A DNA stretch of 64,000 nt, from positions 24,596,107 to 24,660,106 of the forward strand of contig NW_020312903.1 in assembly GCF_003265705.1 (NCBI RefSeq), in the 5' to 3' direction. The stretch is from Callorhinus ursinus. Its lineage: Eukaryota > Chordata > Mammalia > Carnivora > Otariidae. Below the pieces are notes generated by a model. That model was given only the letters and a program-made list of their open reading frames with translations. It made no database searches and was not told the DNA's origin. Of this stretch, positions 35,937-47,400 are shown piece by piece. The translations under genes and the position numbers were made by a program. How positions within the stretch are numbered: the stretch's first letter is position 1; each line of letters begins with the position of its first letter.

Positions 35937-36265
35937 CAGAAGTTATCACATGGTTTCACTTATTTGCGGAACATAAGGAATAGTATGGAGGACATCAGGA
36001 GAAGGAAGGGAAAATGAAGCGGGGGGGGGGGGGAAAAGAGAGGGAAAAGAAAAATAAGAGAGACTATGAACTACAGGAAGCAGGATTTCAGAGGGGAGGG
36101 GGGCGGGGTTAGCCTGGTGATGGGTATTAAGGAGGGCACATATTGCACGGAGCACTGGGTGTTATGCACAAACAATGAATCACGAAACACTACATCAAAA
36201 CGTAATGATATACTGTATGGTAACTGACATAATAAAAGAAACAAACAAACAAACAAAACACCCCA
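35937..36265 (+). mobile_element. Carnivore L1 3' end, 5'-truncated
   Basis: 'tcacatggtttcacttattt', a G run (36021-36033), 'gaactacaggaagcagg', 'gtattaaggagggcacatat', 'gagcactgggtgttatgcac' and 'caaacaatgaatcacgaaac' are the L1 C-terminal end and 3' UTR. The tail is an aaac repeat. The G run is a normal feature of this 3' UTR. Confidence 0.88.
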
Positions 36266-36699
36266 AAAAACAAAGAACGGCCCTTTAAATCTCATGAACA
36301 CTCAAACTCCTTCCTGTGGTCCATGCTCCAATCTATTGGGTACATATTTAATATTTTCAGACCTCCTAGGGAGGCTTGATATTTCTGATAGTAGGTTTGG
36401 ATCAACTGTAGGCTCATTCCAGTTCCCAACTTCTCCCTCCATAATGGCTTGTGGCCTCCTTTGCTTACTGCAAGGCTTTGGGGGAGGTGGTGCTGGATGG
36501 AGTGTTAGAGACCCCGAGCTGGATTTTCCTGTTTTGGCTTTCTGTCTTTGAATTTATATGAAGTTTAATATTCTCTGTATTATTATGCTGAAGGTGTTGT
36601 TTTGGTATAGTTTTATTCTTCCCTCCTTGTTGATCTGTATTGTTTTAGGAAGAAACATTAGGACATAGGGACAGAGACAGCCACCCTTGTCTTCAACTA

Positions 36700-37840
36700 T
36701 CTGAAATTCCTCACAGATAATTCTGCTACCAGTGTGAAGGGCAGGTTAGAAGAGAGGCTAAAAAATGAAAAGACTCACTTGGAGCTATTTCAATACTGTA
36801 AGTAAAATGTAATGAGGGCCATGATAAACTCTGGAGACAAAGATGTGGTGGATTCAGATGATATTAAGAATCTGGTAAGTGACTCTTGAAAACAAACTAA
36901 GGGTTGCAGAGGGGAGAGGATGGGGGAGGGGGTAACCGGGCATGGGTATTAAGGAGGGCGCGAGTTGTGATGAGCACTGGGCGTTATATGCACCTGATGA
37001 ATCATTGAACACTATATCAAAAACTAATGATGTACTGTATGTTGGCTAACTGAACATAATAACTTAGTTAATTGATTAATTTAAAAAATAATCTGGTAAG
37101 TGTCAAGCAGAAGGAAGGAAGGGTGACCGCTAGGTTTCTGGCTTGACCATTGTGATAATTATGGTAGAACCATTTGGAGATAAAGAAGACAGGATGGGGG
37201 CAGATTGGGGCAGATGGGGAGTACAGATAGAAAGAATTTAATGAGTTTCATTTCAAAACTAGGAGTTTGGGATACCTGAGAAATATCCAGGAGGATTTGC
37301 TCACTGGGAATTTAGAAATAGAGAGCACACAAAAATGTTACAACTAAAGACAGAAATCTGGAAGTCCACAGCATAAAGCTGATAGAAGAAGCTGTGTTCA
37401 TGTGTGAGGTTTTTCAAAGAAAATGGAGTAGGAAAGAGTATAGAGGAGGAAAGGATGCCAGGATCAAAACTGGGAAGGCGCCTCTACTGCTGGCAGAGGC
37501 TGAGGAATAGGAGCCAGTGGAGAGATCTAGAAAAGAGAAGTTGGCAAGCCAGGGGAAAACCCAGGACAGCCCCATCTTGGAAGTTGAGGGTGAAATCAGT
37601 TTCTTGGTGGAAGGGTTGGTCCATCTTGTAAATACTGAACAAAAAATAAAGGAGGAAGTGAAGATATGAACATCGAGCTGCTTGAAGACTAAAGATCTAT
37701 TGAAGTTTTTAGTATTCGGTCATTGGTGATGTTTGCAAAGAACATTTCTTATGGGTTGCTGAGGGTGAATGTCAGGCTCCAGTGGGTTGAGGAATGATTG
37801 AGAGGTGAAGAATTGGGGGCTGGAAGCATAGACCTCTTTT
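36700..37840 (-). repeat. L2 fragment, split by an L1 tail
   Basis: The run 'gaaggaagggtgaccgctag', 'gtttctggcttgaccattgt', 'gagtttgggatacctgagaa', 'gtgaggtttttcaaag' and 'gccagtggagagatctagaa' has the composition and order of a reversed L2 coding region with stop-rich decay. Edges are approximate and family assignment is less certain than for the 3' ends. Confidence 0.45.
36882..37089 (+). mobile_element. Carnivore L1 3' tail with a clear target duplication
   Basis: 'gggttgcagaggggagagg', 'gtattaaggagggcgcgagt', 'gagcactgggcgttatatgc' and 'gatgtactgtatgttggcta' are a carnivore L1 end. A perfect 13-bp duplication, aatctggtaagtg, lies at 36869-36881 and 37090-37102. Confidence 0.93.
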
Positions 37841-38009
37841 CTATAGTGTCTTATCCATGGCAGTCCCTGAAGGACAAAATAAGAACAGTAGTTGAAATAA
37901 TAGACCTAATGATACTCTCATAACATTTAACACTCCTGACCTGTGACCCTTTTGGCTATATGTGTACATACTGTTTCTTTTGTTTTATTTATTTTGTCAC
38001 TCATTTATC

Positions 38010-38175
38010 TCATCTTTTAATTTTATTATGTTATGTTAGTCACCATACATTATATCACTAGTTTTTGATGTAGTGTTCCATGATTCATTGTTTGCGTATA
38101 ACACCCAGTGCTCCATGCAATATGTGCCCTCCTTAATACCCATCACCGGGCTAATCCATCCCCCCACCCCCTTTT
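38010..38175 (-). mobile_element. Carnivore L1 3' tail, reverse orientation
   Basis: 'gttagtcaccatacattata', 'ttgatgtagtgttccatgat', 'aacacccagtgctccatgca' and 'cctccttaatacccatcacc' are the reversed L1 3' UTR. It is the third such tail within 2.3 kb. Confidence 0.9.
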
Positions 38176-40150
38176 TTCTTCCATTTTAAATTGGAAATTC
38201 CTTTCTGGAAGAATATGTATCTAAGTCAGGTATGTATCACGCAGAAGTGTGCACCTATGATGAATTCAGTAAGAATCTGTTGGCTCAATGAATAGACCAA
38301 TGAAAGACTCAAAGGAGCCAAGACCGAACTGTATTCCAAATCCCAGGCATAATCCTTAGAGCCTGTTTCCAGGTGCCCACTGCCCAGAACATTTAGCCTC
38401 CAATTTGAAACAATGCAGGATTGCCCGACTCTGAGCTCATTTTATGAGACATGACTGACCGCCGCTGGCGGCCATAGCAGACGAGCTACTGGGATGCATG
38501 GAAGCCTGACAGCCCGCGGAGGTATGTAAATGGCCACTCGGACAGCTCTTCTTCAAAAGGGCCTTTCAGACCCTAATGTGCTTTACCATTGATCTGTCGT
38601 TGTACAAGTAAAGAAATATTTTTGTCATCTGTAACTACCCACCGGCACTTAGTTTAATTTTATTGCTGCTCTCTGCCGTGCTGCCAGGCAAACATCCCTT
38701 GAGCCTATTTTGATGAATAACAGGGTTTGCCCTGATTGTGTGATTCACAAGCACATCTCAAAGTGGGACTCCAGTGTGGACTTCCAGGTCTTCTGCACAT
38801 CAGCTCTGTTTTGAAAGGAAGGCTCTGACTGATAGAAGTTTCAGAGAACACACCACTGAACATGAATACAAAAGCAACAGCATGGACACAGAACCACAGA
38901 AAGGGAGAGAAACCAACCCAGAACAAATGTGCCAGAGCTTAGTTTTTAAGAGGAAAGAACCAAAGGACAAATGTGGACCAAAATATCCAAAGCGGGATTT
39001 CGTAATCCTTTTGACTTTCACCCCAGGTGTGGCTTCCTACATAGGCCAACGATTTTTTTTTTTTTTGAAAGCCAAATAAAGAAGTGTGATAGGAATGTTT
39101 CTTATTATACTTGCAATCTAAACATCTGGAAATGCTTAATTTGGCCGGCTGGCTGTGGTGGTCCCATCCTTAATATCTGCATGACATTGTCTTGAATTCC
39201 TCAAACTTCCTATGATTATCTACGTAGAGATGTGGAAGGCAAGCTACATTTCTCCTTATCATTTCAGTTTGTTTGTCAATCTCAATTCCAAGCTACGTCT
39301 ACTATGTGTACAATCCTTTGTTCTATACTCCACAGCCCCATCGGGTCACACATGGATACTTTTCTCCTGCCAAATTCCTTCAACCCAAGATGACAAATAT
39401 TTCAGATTGTATTTGAGAATTCAGAGACAACAGTGGGAGAGGTAGGTTTACTTAGCTGCACAGCAGGACAAACAACTTAACACTGACTATTAGACACCTC
39501 TGGCCCTAAAAATCCTTGAACTAACCCAGGGAATTTTTGGTAACCATTTTTTTCTACTAGGATTTTTGCTTTGCACCATGCTGTTGCTCTTTTTCTCCCC
39601 CAACCAAACTCACTTGCCCACAGTTCTCAATAAGAGGTTTTAGATAATTTTTGCTGTGGAACAGTTTAGCTAGCCCTGTTTTAGTGCAAAACATCTGCTC
39701 ATGCCCAAAGGGCCTCATCCTCTTATTTATGACCAAACATGACTCTTTTCTCTCTCTAGAAGGAATTCTGTGCCAGTCCTTAAAATAATGCAATTTTTCC
39801 TCTCTCTGCTATTTCAAAATAGAGCTTGCATGCTGGGCCTCTCCCTGGGACAGAAATTATGTACTTCTGTCATCACATTCTCATAAACAAATAAAAGAAA
39901 TGGAGATACAAAGATTTATTTTGCCTCTTTTGCTTTTGCCCCTAAAGAATTTATCTTAATCCCCCCACCCCCCACCCACCAGAGTGAGCATGGCCCTACT
40001 TTTTCTTAAAGAAAGAGCTAATCTTTCTTTAAGGAGTCCCAAGAAAATGCTTAAAGAAGGAAAAGTGGAAACCTTGAGTTTTGAGCATGTTCCCTGTAGT
40101 CCCCAGCCCCCATCTTGGTTCACTACATCCAAAGGGGTTTATTATACTCC
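38176..40150. other. Repeat-poor stretch
   Basis: About 2 kb with no clear transposon. It includes the candidate conserved patch at 38440-38720 and a C-rich run near 39961-39980. No gene was recognised; several overlapping short frames near 38.7-39.2 kb look like noise. Confidence 0.45.
38440..38720. promoter_or_regulatory. CpG-containing non-repetitive patch, candidate conserved element
   Basis: CpGs cluster ('gaccgccgctggcggcc', 'cagacgagct', 'agcccgcggagg', 'cactcggacag') and AT-rich homeodomain-like sites follow ('agtttaattttattgctgc'). ccgcc and ggcgg form a short inverted repeat around gct. No repeat family is seen. A conserved distal regulatory element would fit; this is inference. 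Confidence 0.3.
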
Positions 40151-40300
40151 TGTGATGATTAATTTCATGTGTCAACTTGCCAAGGTCACTGGATGCCCAG
40201 ACGTTAGGTCAAACATAATTCTGGTGTGTTCCTGAGAGTGTTCTTGAATGAGATTAGCATTTGAATCAGCAGACTGAGTAAAGCAGATGTAGTTCATAGA
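40151..40300 (+). mobile_element. MLT2-type ERVL LTR, 5' part
   Basis: 'tgtgatgattaatttcatgt', 'gtcaacttgccaaggtcac', 'ggatgcccagacgttaggtc' and 'gaatcagcagactgagtaaa' are the start of an MLT2-type LTR. The copy then loses similarity, so only its first part remains. Confidence 0.8.
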
Positions 40301-40401
40301 AGAGTTGTATCATGTTAGTCAGATTTATGACCTTGTCATTGTTTTTATTTGAAGATTAAGTACGGCTTAACTATGGGTACCAACTTGAAAAGAGATGGAT
40401 T

Positions 40402-41130
40402 TGTGATGGTTAATTTTATAAGTCAACACTTTTTAAAAGCTTTTCACTAACATTTAATTTTGTCCATTTTAATGTAAGCAAATTTTATCAACCCAAACAA
40501 AAATACTGATTATATTTTGCATCTGTTTTTAAAGCAATGTATTTCTATTAAATAAAAGGTTTTCTGAAACACACATTTTAAACCAACCATAGCTTACACT
40601 CCACATAAAGCTGCATTAAGGTGTTTAGAATTTCTTAGTACTGGAAGATCGTGGTCACAATATCCAACACTACAAATGATGCATAATTTTAAATTTTTAA
40701 GAAACAAAAGACAAAAAAACCGATGCCCAGACATTTGGGCAAACATTACTCTGAGTATGTCTGTGTGTTTTTTAATGAGACTAACATTTGAGTCAGTAGA
40801 TGGAGTAAAATAGATTGCCTTCCCTAAGGTGGGTGGCCTTCATCCAATCAGTTGAAGACTGAATGGAACAAAAAGGCTGTAGAAAAAGGTACTGCTTTGG
40901 CCTGACTGCTAAGATGAGACATTGGTTCTTCTGGTTCTCAGGCCTTGGACTCAGATGGAATTTACATTATCAGTCACCTGGGTCTCCAGCCTGCTAACTA
41001 CAGATCTTGGGACTTCTCAGTCTGAATCACATGATCCAGTTCCTTACAATACATCTCCCAAATTGACATATGTATAATATTAAACAGAATGAACAGGATC
41101 TATGTATGTATCTACCTATCCATCCAATCC
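40402..41130 (+). mobile_element. MLT2-type ERVL LTR, interrupted near its 5' end
   Basis: It restarts with 'tgtgatggttaattttataa', breaks at 'gtcaacact', and resumes at 'gatgcccagacatttgggc' (about 40722), then 'gagtcagtagatggagtaaa', 'ccaatcagttgaagactgaa', 'gggtctccagcctgctaact' and 'cagatcttgggacttctcag'. The interrupting 290 bp includes a possible retrocopy. The end near 41.1 kb carries the usual short-repeat stretch. Confidence 0.8.
40431..40664 (-). mobile_element. Possible short retrocopy (unidentified 3' UTR)
   Basis: Read on the minus strand, the segment ends with 'attaaatgttagtgaaaagc' and a short A run, so an ATTAAA polyadenylation-like signal lies about 17 nt before the tail. 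The 7-bp caacact occurs at both edges (40424-40430 and 40665-40671). I do not recognise the source transcript, and the A tail is only a few bases, so this is tentative. Confidence 0.25.
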
Positions 41131-41284
41131 TTCTGTAGGCACATCCCCTTTCCCATTGTAGACAATTCAGAACAGCCACATTCTCAAGTTTAGAGTCTGT
41201 TATATCTTCTATAACCTCCTGATCCGTGTTCCTTTTCCTTTGCACATGCCCTGTGCTAAGAGGTATACATTTGTTCAATGTAAT

Positions 41285-42245
41285 TTTCTGAATGAGAAAC
41301 TGCTATTTCCTAGGCACTCTTTGGGTGCTGTATACAAAGCAGTAACCAAACAGACCAAAGTCTTCCCTCAAATAACATACATTCATTGGGGAAAGACAGA
41401 AACGAGAAAAACAACAGGTCAATTATTTAATATGATGGAAAGTGCTACAGAGAAAATGAAAAATAGGGAAATGAACAGAGAGTGCGGATGGCAGTAGCAA
41501 TTTTAAATTGGGTTGTCAGAGAAGGGCTCAATGACAAGATGACATTTAAGCAAATATTGTCCCTTAGTTTACTACTGCTGCTGTAACAAATTATCACAAA
41601 TCTAGTGGTTTAAAACAACATACATTTATTCTGTTATATTTCTGATAGTCACAAGTCCAAAATCAGTTTCACCAGGAGGAAATCAGAGTGTTAGTAGGGC
41701 CATGCTCACTCTGGATCCCCAAGGAAGAATTTGTTTCCTGACTTTTCCCAGTTTCTAGATTGTGTTCCTTGGCTCAGAGCTTCTTCCTCCATCTTCCAAG
41801 CCGGGAGTATGGTATCTGGCTCTGGTGGTCACATTGCCTTTTCTGCATCTACTTTCCCTCTGTATCCTCTTATAAGTACACTTATGATTGTATTTAGGGC
41901 CCGTTTGAATAATTCAGGATAATCTTTCCATCTCCAGATCCTGAATTTAATCACATCTGAAAAATGCTATGGCCTTATCAGATAACATTTGCAGGTCCCA
42001 AGGATTAGAAATTGGCTATCTTTGGGGGCCATCAATGAGCCTACAACAGATAGTAAAAGAGCAAGCCAGACAAATATATGGGAGAAGATCTCTCCAGGAA
42101 TATAGAATGGCAATTACAGAAGTCCTAAGAAATGCAAATTCCCATGTATTCAATGACTAGGAGGGAAGCCAGTATGGCTGGAGTGAAGTGAGCAAGCACA
42201 GAGTAGCAGGTGAGGTCAGAGAAATAACGAAGAGGGTCTAGTGAC
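41285..42245 (-). repeat. L2 fragment, split by an LTR
   Basis: Left part: 'cctaggcactctttgggtgc', 'agcagtaaccaaacagacca', 'attttaaattgggttgtcag', 'gatgacatttaagcaaat'. Right part from 42049: 'gccagtatggctggagtgaa', 'gtgagcaagcacagagtagc', 'gtgaggtcagagaaataac'. Together they are one reversed L2 with an MLT1-type LTR between them. Confidence 0.75.
41558..42048 (-). mobile_element. MLT1-type solo LTR, reverse orientation, inside L2
   Basis: 'ctgctgtaacaaattatcac', 'gtggtttaaaacaacataca', 'gtcacaagtccaaaatcag', 'gccatgctcactctggatcc' and the end 'aatgagcctacaaca' are a reversed MLT1-class LTR. The start tgt and the end aca are the expected terminal bases. No target duplication is visible. Confidence 0.8.
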
Positions 42246-42260
42246 AGAAGAGATAGACCA

Positions 42261-42466
42261 GGGTGCCTGGGTGGCTCAGTTGGTTAAGCGACTGCCTTCG
42301 GCTCAGGTCATGATCCTGGAGTCCCGGGATCGAGTCCCACATCGGGCTTCCTGCTCAGCAGGGAGTCTGCTTCTCCCTCTGACCCTCTTCCCTCTCGTGC
42401 TTTCTATCTCTCGTTCTCTCTCTCTCTCTCAAATAAATAAATAAAAATCTTTAAAAAAAAAAAAAA
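42261..42466 (+). mobile_element. Young-looking Can-SINE
   Basis: Full-length copy with 'gtgcctgggtggctcagttg', 'ctgccttcggctcaggtcat', 'gatcctggagtcccgggatc', 'ctgaccctcttccctctcgt', 'aaataaataaataaaaatc' and a 15-A tail. Several CpGs survive. A perfect 15-bp target duplication, agaagagatagacca, lies at 42246-42260 and 42467-42481. Confidence 0.98.
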
Positions 42467-42481
42467 AGAAGAGATAGACCA

Positions 42482-42589
42482 ATCATCCTTGTGAGCTCAT
42501 TTTAACTTCATCTTCTCCTTAAAGGCCCTATCTCCAAATAGAAGCACATTCTATATACCGGGGGTTAGGGCTAAGAAAATAATACACCA
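42482..42589 (-). mobile_element. MLT1-type LTR fragment, reverse orientation
   Basis: 'gagctcattttaacttcatc', 'ttctccttaaaggccctatc', 'tccaaatagaagcacattct' and 'ccgggggttagggctaag' are the reversed 5' half of an MLT1C-like LTR. It starts immediately after the SINE's duplicated target. Confidence 0.75.
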
Positions 42590-42979
42590 TCACTGAGTGG
42601 GATTTATTCTAGGAATGTAAGGTTGACTTAATATTAGAAAATCTATTAATTTTATATATATTATTATATCTAGGGGAAATTATCTTCATAAGTGCTGCAA
42701 ATACCTTTGACAAAGTTCAACACCCATTATTAAAAAAAAAAAAAGAACCTCAAAGTAAGAATTGAGACATAGATGCTTTCTTAAAATTTGTGTGTGTTTC
42801 TGTGTGTGTGTGTCAGTAAGAATAGCTTACGTCTTAAGGTATTATCTCATTTAAAGGGGAAATACTACATGAATTTCTACTATCTGTTCTGCTAGTTGAT
42901 ATTGTGCTAGAAATATTAGTCAAAATAATGACACAGAGAAGTCAACAAGAGACCAGGAATAAAGAAGTAATACCATCTC

Positions 42980-43155
42980 TGGAGGGGTGGGAGTGGGAAT
43001 TGGGGTAACTGGCTGATGGGCACTAAGGAGGGTACGTGATGTAATGAGCTCTAGGTGTTATAGAAAACTGATGAATAACTGAACTTTACCTCTGAAACTA
43101 GTGATACACTCTATGTTAATTACTTGAATTTAAATAAAACTTAAAATAAAAAAAG
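42980..43155 (+). mobile_element. Carnivore-type L1 3' tail inside the old L1
   Basis: 'ggaggggtgggagtgggaat', 'gatgggcactaaggagggta', 'gatgtaatgagctctaggtg', 'ctctgaaactagtgatacac' and 'gaatttaaataaaactt' are an older carnivore L1 end. It splits the old reverse-transcriptase region just before the catalytic block. Confidence 0.8.
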
Positions 43156-45869
43156 GATACATTTTCTACTTGCAGGTGATATGATAGTACAACTGAAAAT
43201 CCCCAGAGAATCAATGATAAAATTGACTCAAACAATATAATAATTCAGCGAAGAAACAAAATGTTAAATTAACATAAAATAATCAGTAGCCTTCAAATAC
43301 CCATGTAATAAACAGTTAAAGAACACAAAGGTAGAGGAAAGATCCATTTAAAATAGCATCAAATAAAAGAGACTACTTAGGAATAGATCTAACACTAAGT
43401 GTATAAAATCTCTATGAGGAAAAACTGTATAACACTCCTAAAAGTCACAAAAGTAGATTTGAAAAATGGAAAGACATTTCCTGTTCTTGAATAGAATGCC
43501 TCAATATAAAGATATCGGTTGATTTATAAAATTAATGCAATCCCAATAAAAATGCAAATAAGTTATTTTTGCAGTTAGATAATTTGCTATTAAAATTCAT
43601 ATAGAGAAACAAACATGCAGGAATAACATGGAAAATATGGCTAAAGGAAATTTATGAGGAGAGGACTAATCCAATGGAAACGTACTGTTATAGAGTCTCT
43701 ATAATTAAGAGTGTGTTACTGTGCATTTCTAGACAAATAGATCAGTGGATTAGAATAGAAAGTCCATAACTGGACACAAAAACAAATGGAAACTTAATAT
43801 TTGGCAAAGATAGCATTGCAAATCCCTGGCTAAAGCTGGACATTTTTAAATAAATGGTGCTGGGTCAACTAAAGAGTCATTTGGAAAAAAAGGTAAAATT
43901 AGATCCATATCTCGCACCATAGACAAGAATAAATTACAAATGAATCAGGAATCTAATTGAAAAATGAAACCAAACAAATAATAAGAGAAAGCAAAGATGA
44001 ATTCCTCTCTAACGTCATTATAGGGAAAGGCTTTCTAACTGTGACTCAAAATCCAGAGGCTCTAAGAAAGGACAGGTAAACTTGACAACAGTTGTTTTTT
44101 TTTTTTTTTACCAATTTGCATGAAAATAAAACCATAAACAAAGTGTAAAGAAAATTAACCAACTGGGAGAAACTAGTCACAGCAAATATCACAAAGGGCT
44201 AATACCCCTAACTGAGAAATAACTCTTAAAATTAAGAGGAAAATTAACCCCATACAACCCAAATAAAAATCTCAAAAAGATATGAACAATTTTCAAAAAG
44301 AAAAAAAGATAAAAAAAATTCTCCTCAAACACAAGGAAAAAAAGTTCAAGCTCATTCCTAATGAAAGAATTGCAAATTAAGACAATGCTAAAATATCACT
44401 GTTCATGTATCATACTGCAAAAAAATTTAAAACACAATAGAACATTCTGTCAGTGAGACTGTGGGGGGAAATTGCTGGTAGGAATGCAAATAGGTATAGC
44501 CCTTCTGGAGGGAAATTTAGCAATATCTAACAAAACTACATATGCAACAATCATACTTTTAGAAATCTACTCTGAAATACACTACCAGGAATGAACACAT
44601 ATGCATAAGGTCAATCATTGCAGCACTGTTTATAGTAACAAAATATTGAAACAACCCAAACATCTATACATAGGAAAGTGGTCGAGTAAACTCTAGCATG
44701 TCGCCATGATGCAAGACCTATGCAGCTGCAATAGAAGCATTAGGAAGACACCTACAAACTGATATGGAATGATTTCAAGGATATACTGTTAAGTGAAAAA
44801 CACAAAGCATAAGATTATGCTACCAGGGGATAAAAGAAAATACACACTTATTTGCTCCTTTGTGCAAAATAAGTGCTGGAAGGATGAACCAGAAACTAAA
44901 AAGAACTGATTCCCTATAAAGAATGGTGGAAAGGGCTGGCAAGAAGCAGGGAATAGGAACGTGGTAGCAGGAACAGGACATAATCACACTTCACTGAGTC
45001 TATTTTTTGGTATAGCTCTGATGTATAGAGCCACAGTAATGTTTCACATACCCAAAAAAGAAAAAAAGGAAACCAACCAGGATGGGGAGGAACTCAAAAT
45101 AGAATATAAACACTGACAAGTGAACTCTATTACACAAATTATATGAAGAGCAACCGCATTCATTTGCAAGAGGGAAGAGGTAGGGAAACTAACCTCTGGA
45201 CACTGCAAGGCCAAAAGAACTGTGCGTTAGTGCTGTGATCCAGGGATCAAAATGTTTCTCACAGTGATATGGGTGAGAAATTCAGAAACAATTCATATGT
45301 ATACTAGATTTCAACAAATAAGTAAATATACAGTCAATGAGAAGAGCCAAGTTGGAGTACGAAGAAGCTAAAAAGCAAAGGAAGGAAGCTAAAAATGAAC
45401 CCTGGTTGTTGGACAGAAAACTCAGTATCTCAGTGAAAACTCATGGTTTTTAATATATATGCGAGTAGACAGATACATAAATACAGATATTTGAGTACAA
45501 CTGAATTAGTATACATATATGTATTCCTTACCTCTGTCTGAAAATAGGTGAAAAGCAATGACATTCCAGTAACAATGAGCACACATAGTGCCCAGATCCA
45601 GTTTCTAAACACTATCCTTCAATAAAAGGAATCAGGGATCCTTGGAGAAATAGTTGGTTGCAGGACTGGGGCAGGGAAAATATAAGATGAACCTGGAAAT
45701 TATGTGGTATCAGATAGTATGCAAGTGTTAAAAAAAATAGATGGGGACTTGTCAAAAACATAGGCACCAAACTAAAGAAGTTTCTAACGGACAAAGCCAA
45801 AACAATTTGAGGCCCTCCTCACTAAAAATAATAATAATAAAATAAAAATTTGTATTAGATTATAACCCA

Positions 45870-46545
45870 CAAAAAATCCTAAAAATTAAAAAGAGAACTA
45901 TCATATGATTCTGCTTATGCATATTTATCCAGAGAAAATGGAAACGTCAATTTGAAGAGATATACGCATCCCAATTTCATTGCAGCATTATTTACAGTAG
46001 TCAAGATGTGAAGCAACCTAAGTGTCCATCGATGGATGAATGGATAAAGAAAATGTAGTATAAATAAAAACTGGATTATTAGCCGTAAAAAAGAATGAAA
46101 TCTCACCATTTGTGACAACATGGTTGAATCTAGAGGATATTATTCTAAGTAAAATACATCAGACAGAGAAAGACAAATGCTATATGATTTCATTTATATA
46201 TTGAATCTATAAAACAAAACCAAAGAATAAACAAAACAAAACAAAAACAGATTCACAGATATGGGAAACAAACTGTTAGTAGGAGAGGCTGGGGAGGTAG
46301 GCAAAGTAGGTGAAGACAATTAAGTACAAATTTTCAGTTATAAAAAAATAAGTCATGGGATATAATGTACAGCATAGGGAATATCATCAAAATATTGTAA
46401 TACTTTTGTATGGTGACAGATGGTGACCAGAGTTATCATGGGGATCCTTTTGTAATAAATGTTTTTGTATAAAAACAATGAATCACTATCAAGTACACCT
46501 GAAACTATTAAGATATTGTAAATCAATTATACTTCAATAAAACAA
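45870..46545 (+). mobile_element. L1MA-type 3' end inside the old L1 3' UTR
   Basis: 'gcattatttacagtagtcaa', 'ctaagtgtccatcgatggat', 'gaatggataaagaaaatgta', 'gagaaagacaaatgctatat', 'acagcatagggaatatcatc', 'acacctgaaactattaagat' and 'tatacttcaataaaac' are an ORF2 C terminus plus 3' UTR. It carries stops and is younger than its host by position. Confidence 0.85.
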
Positions 46546-47400
46546 ATAGTTGTAGAATAATAAAAAAATCCACAAGTCCATATTGATACAAATAAATAAT
46601 CAGTTAAATAAACACATTAGGAAGATAAGATAGCTCTTTAACACAAAATTCCAATTAATAATACAGAGAGAAATATGAATTCATCATTGGCAAACACAGT
46701 AATAACTTTTTGTAGACAAGATCAACAGATAGATGCTAAAATTGTTGGTCAAATGTTTGAAGAAAAAGTAGATTTGCACATTCTCAAAGTAACTCACAAA
46801 GAAATTTATAAATTGCAAAGGAAAAGATAGTAACTTTACAGTGGATGAGTCCAGCAGAAACCACCTAGAGCAAGTGATCAAGGTCAATATCCCTAGTAAT
46901 CATCATGTCAACATCATGAACCCCATGATAGGATGTATTGAGGAGAACACATATCATTTCTGTGGTATACTTGCCAAAAAAGTATAACCTCGATTCAATT
47001 ATGAGAAAACTTCAAACATCCATCAATTGAAGAACATTCCACAAATCACCGATTGATAACCTTCGAAAGGATCAAGATCATGAAGGACAAGGAGTGACTT
47101 ATAAAAGATAAGAAAAGACTAAGGTTCTGTTACCAACAGCAGGAGACTAAAAGAGAAATAAAATTTTAAAGTAAAATGGGACTCTGAATGGAATTCTGGA
47201 GTAGACAGATGATATCAGTGAAAAAACTGGTCAAATTCAAATAAGGTCTTTAGTTCAGTTAAGATTATACCAATGTTCACTTCCTGGTTTTCACAGTTGC
47301 TGTATGGTTCAGGGTTATAAAGAAGAGAAAAATGGAAATTCTGTGCTATTTTTGCCAATTTTCTCTAAGTCTAAAATTATTTCAAAAATTATTTTTAAAA

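Larger units (their letters stand above)
42590..47400 (+). mobile_element. Long old L1, ORF2 3' half plus 3' UTR, with two younger L1 insertions
   Basis: It begins in the reverse-transcriptase region ('gggatttattctaggaatgt', in frame a decayed FIxGM-type segment). The catalytic block reads LAGDMIVQL near 43170, where the family has an FADD-type motif, so it is dead even there. The C-terminal order continues ('gcagcactgtttatagtaac', 'aacaacccaaacatc'), then a long 3' UTR ends with 'gggactctgaatggaattct', 'ttcacttcctggttttcaca' and 'aagtctaaaattatttcaaa'. It is interrupted at 42980-43155 and 45870-46545. Confidence 0.82.

Noticed and set aside
38774..39195. Several overlapping 73-101-codon frames on both strands
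   Set aside because: Frames on both strands overlap with no recognisable product and no consistent splice context.
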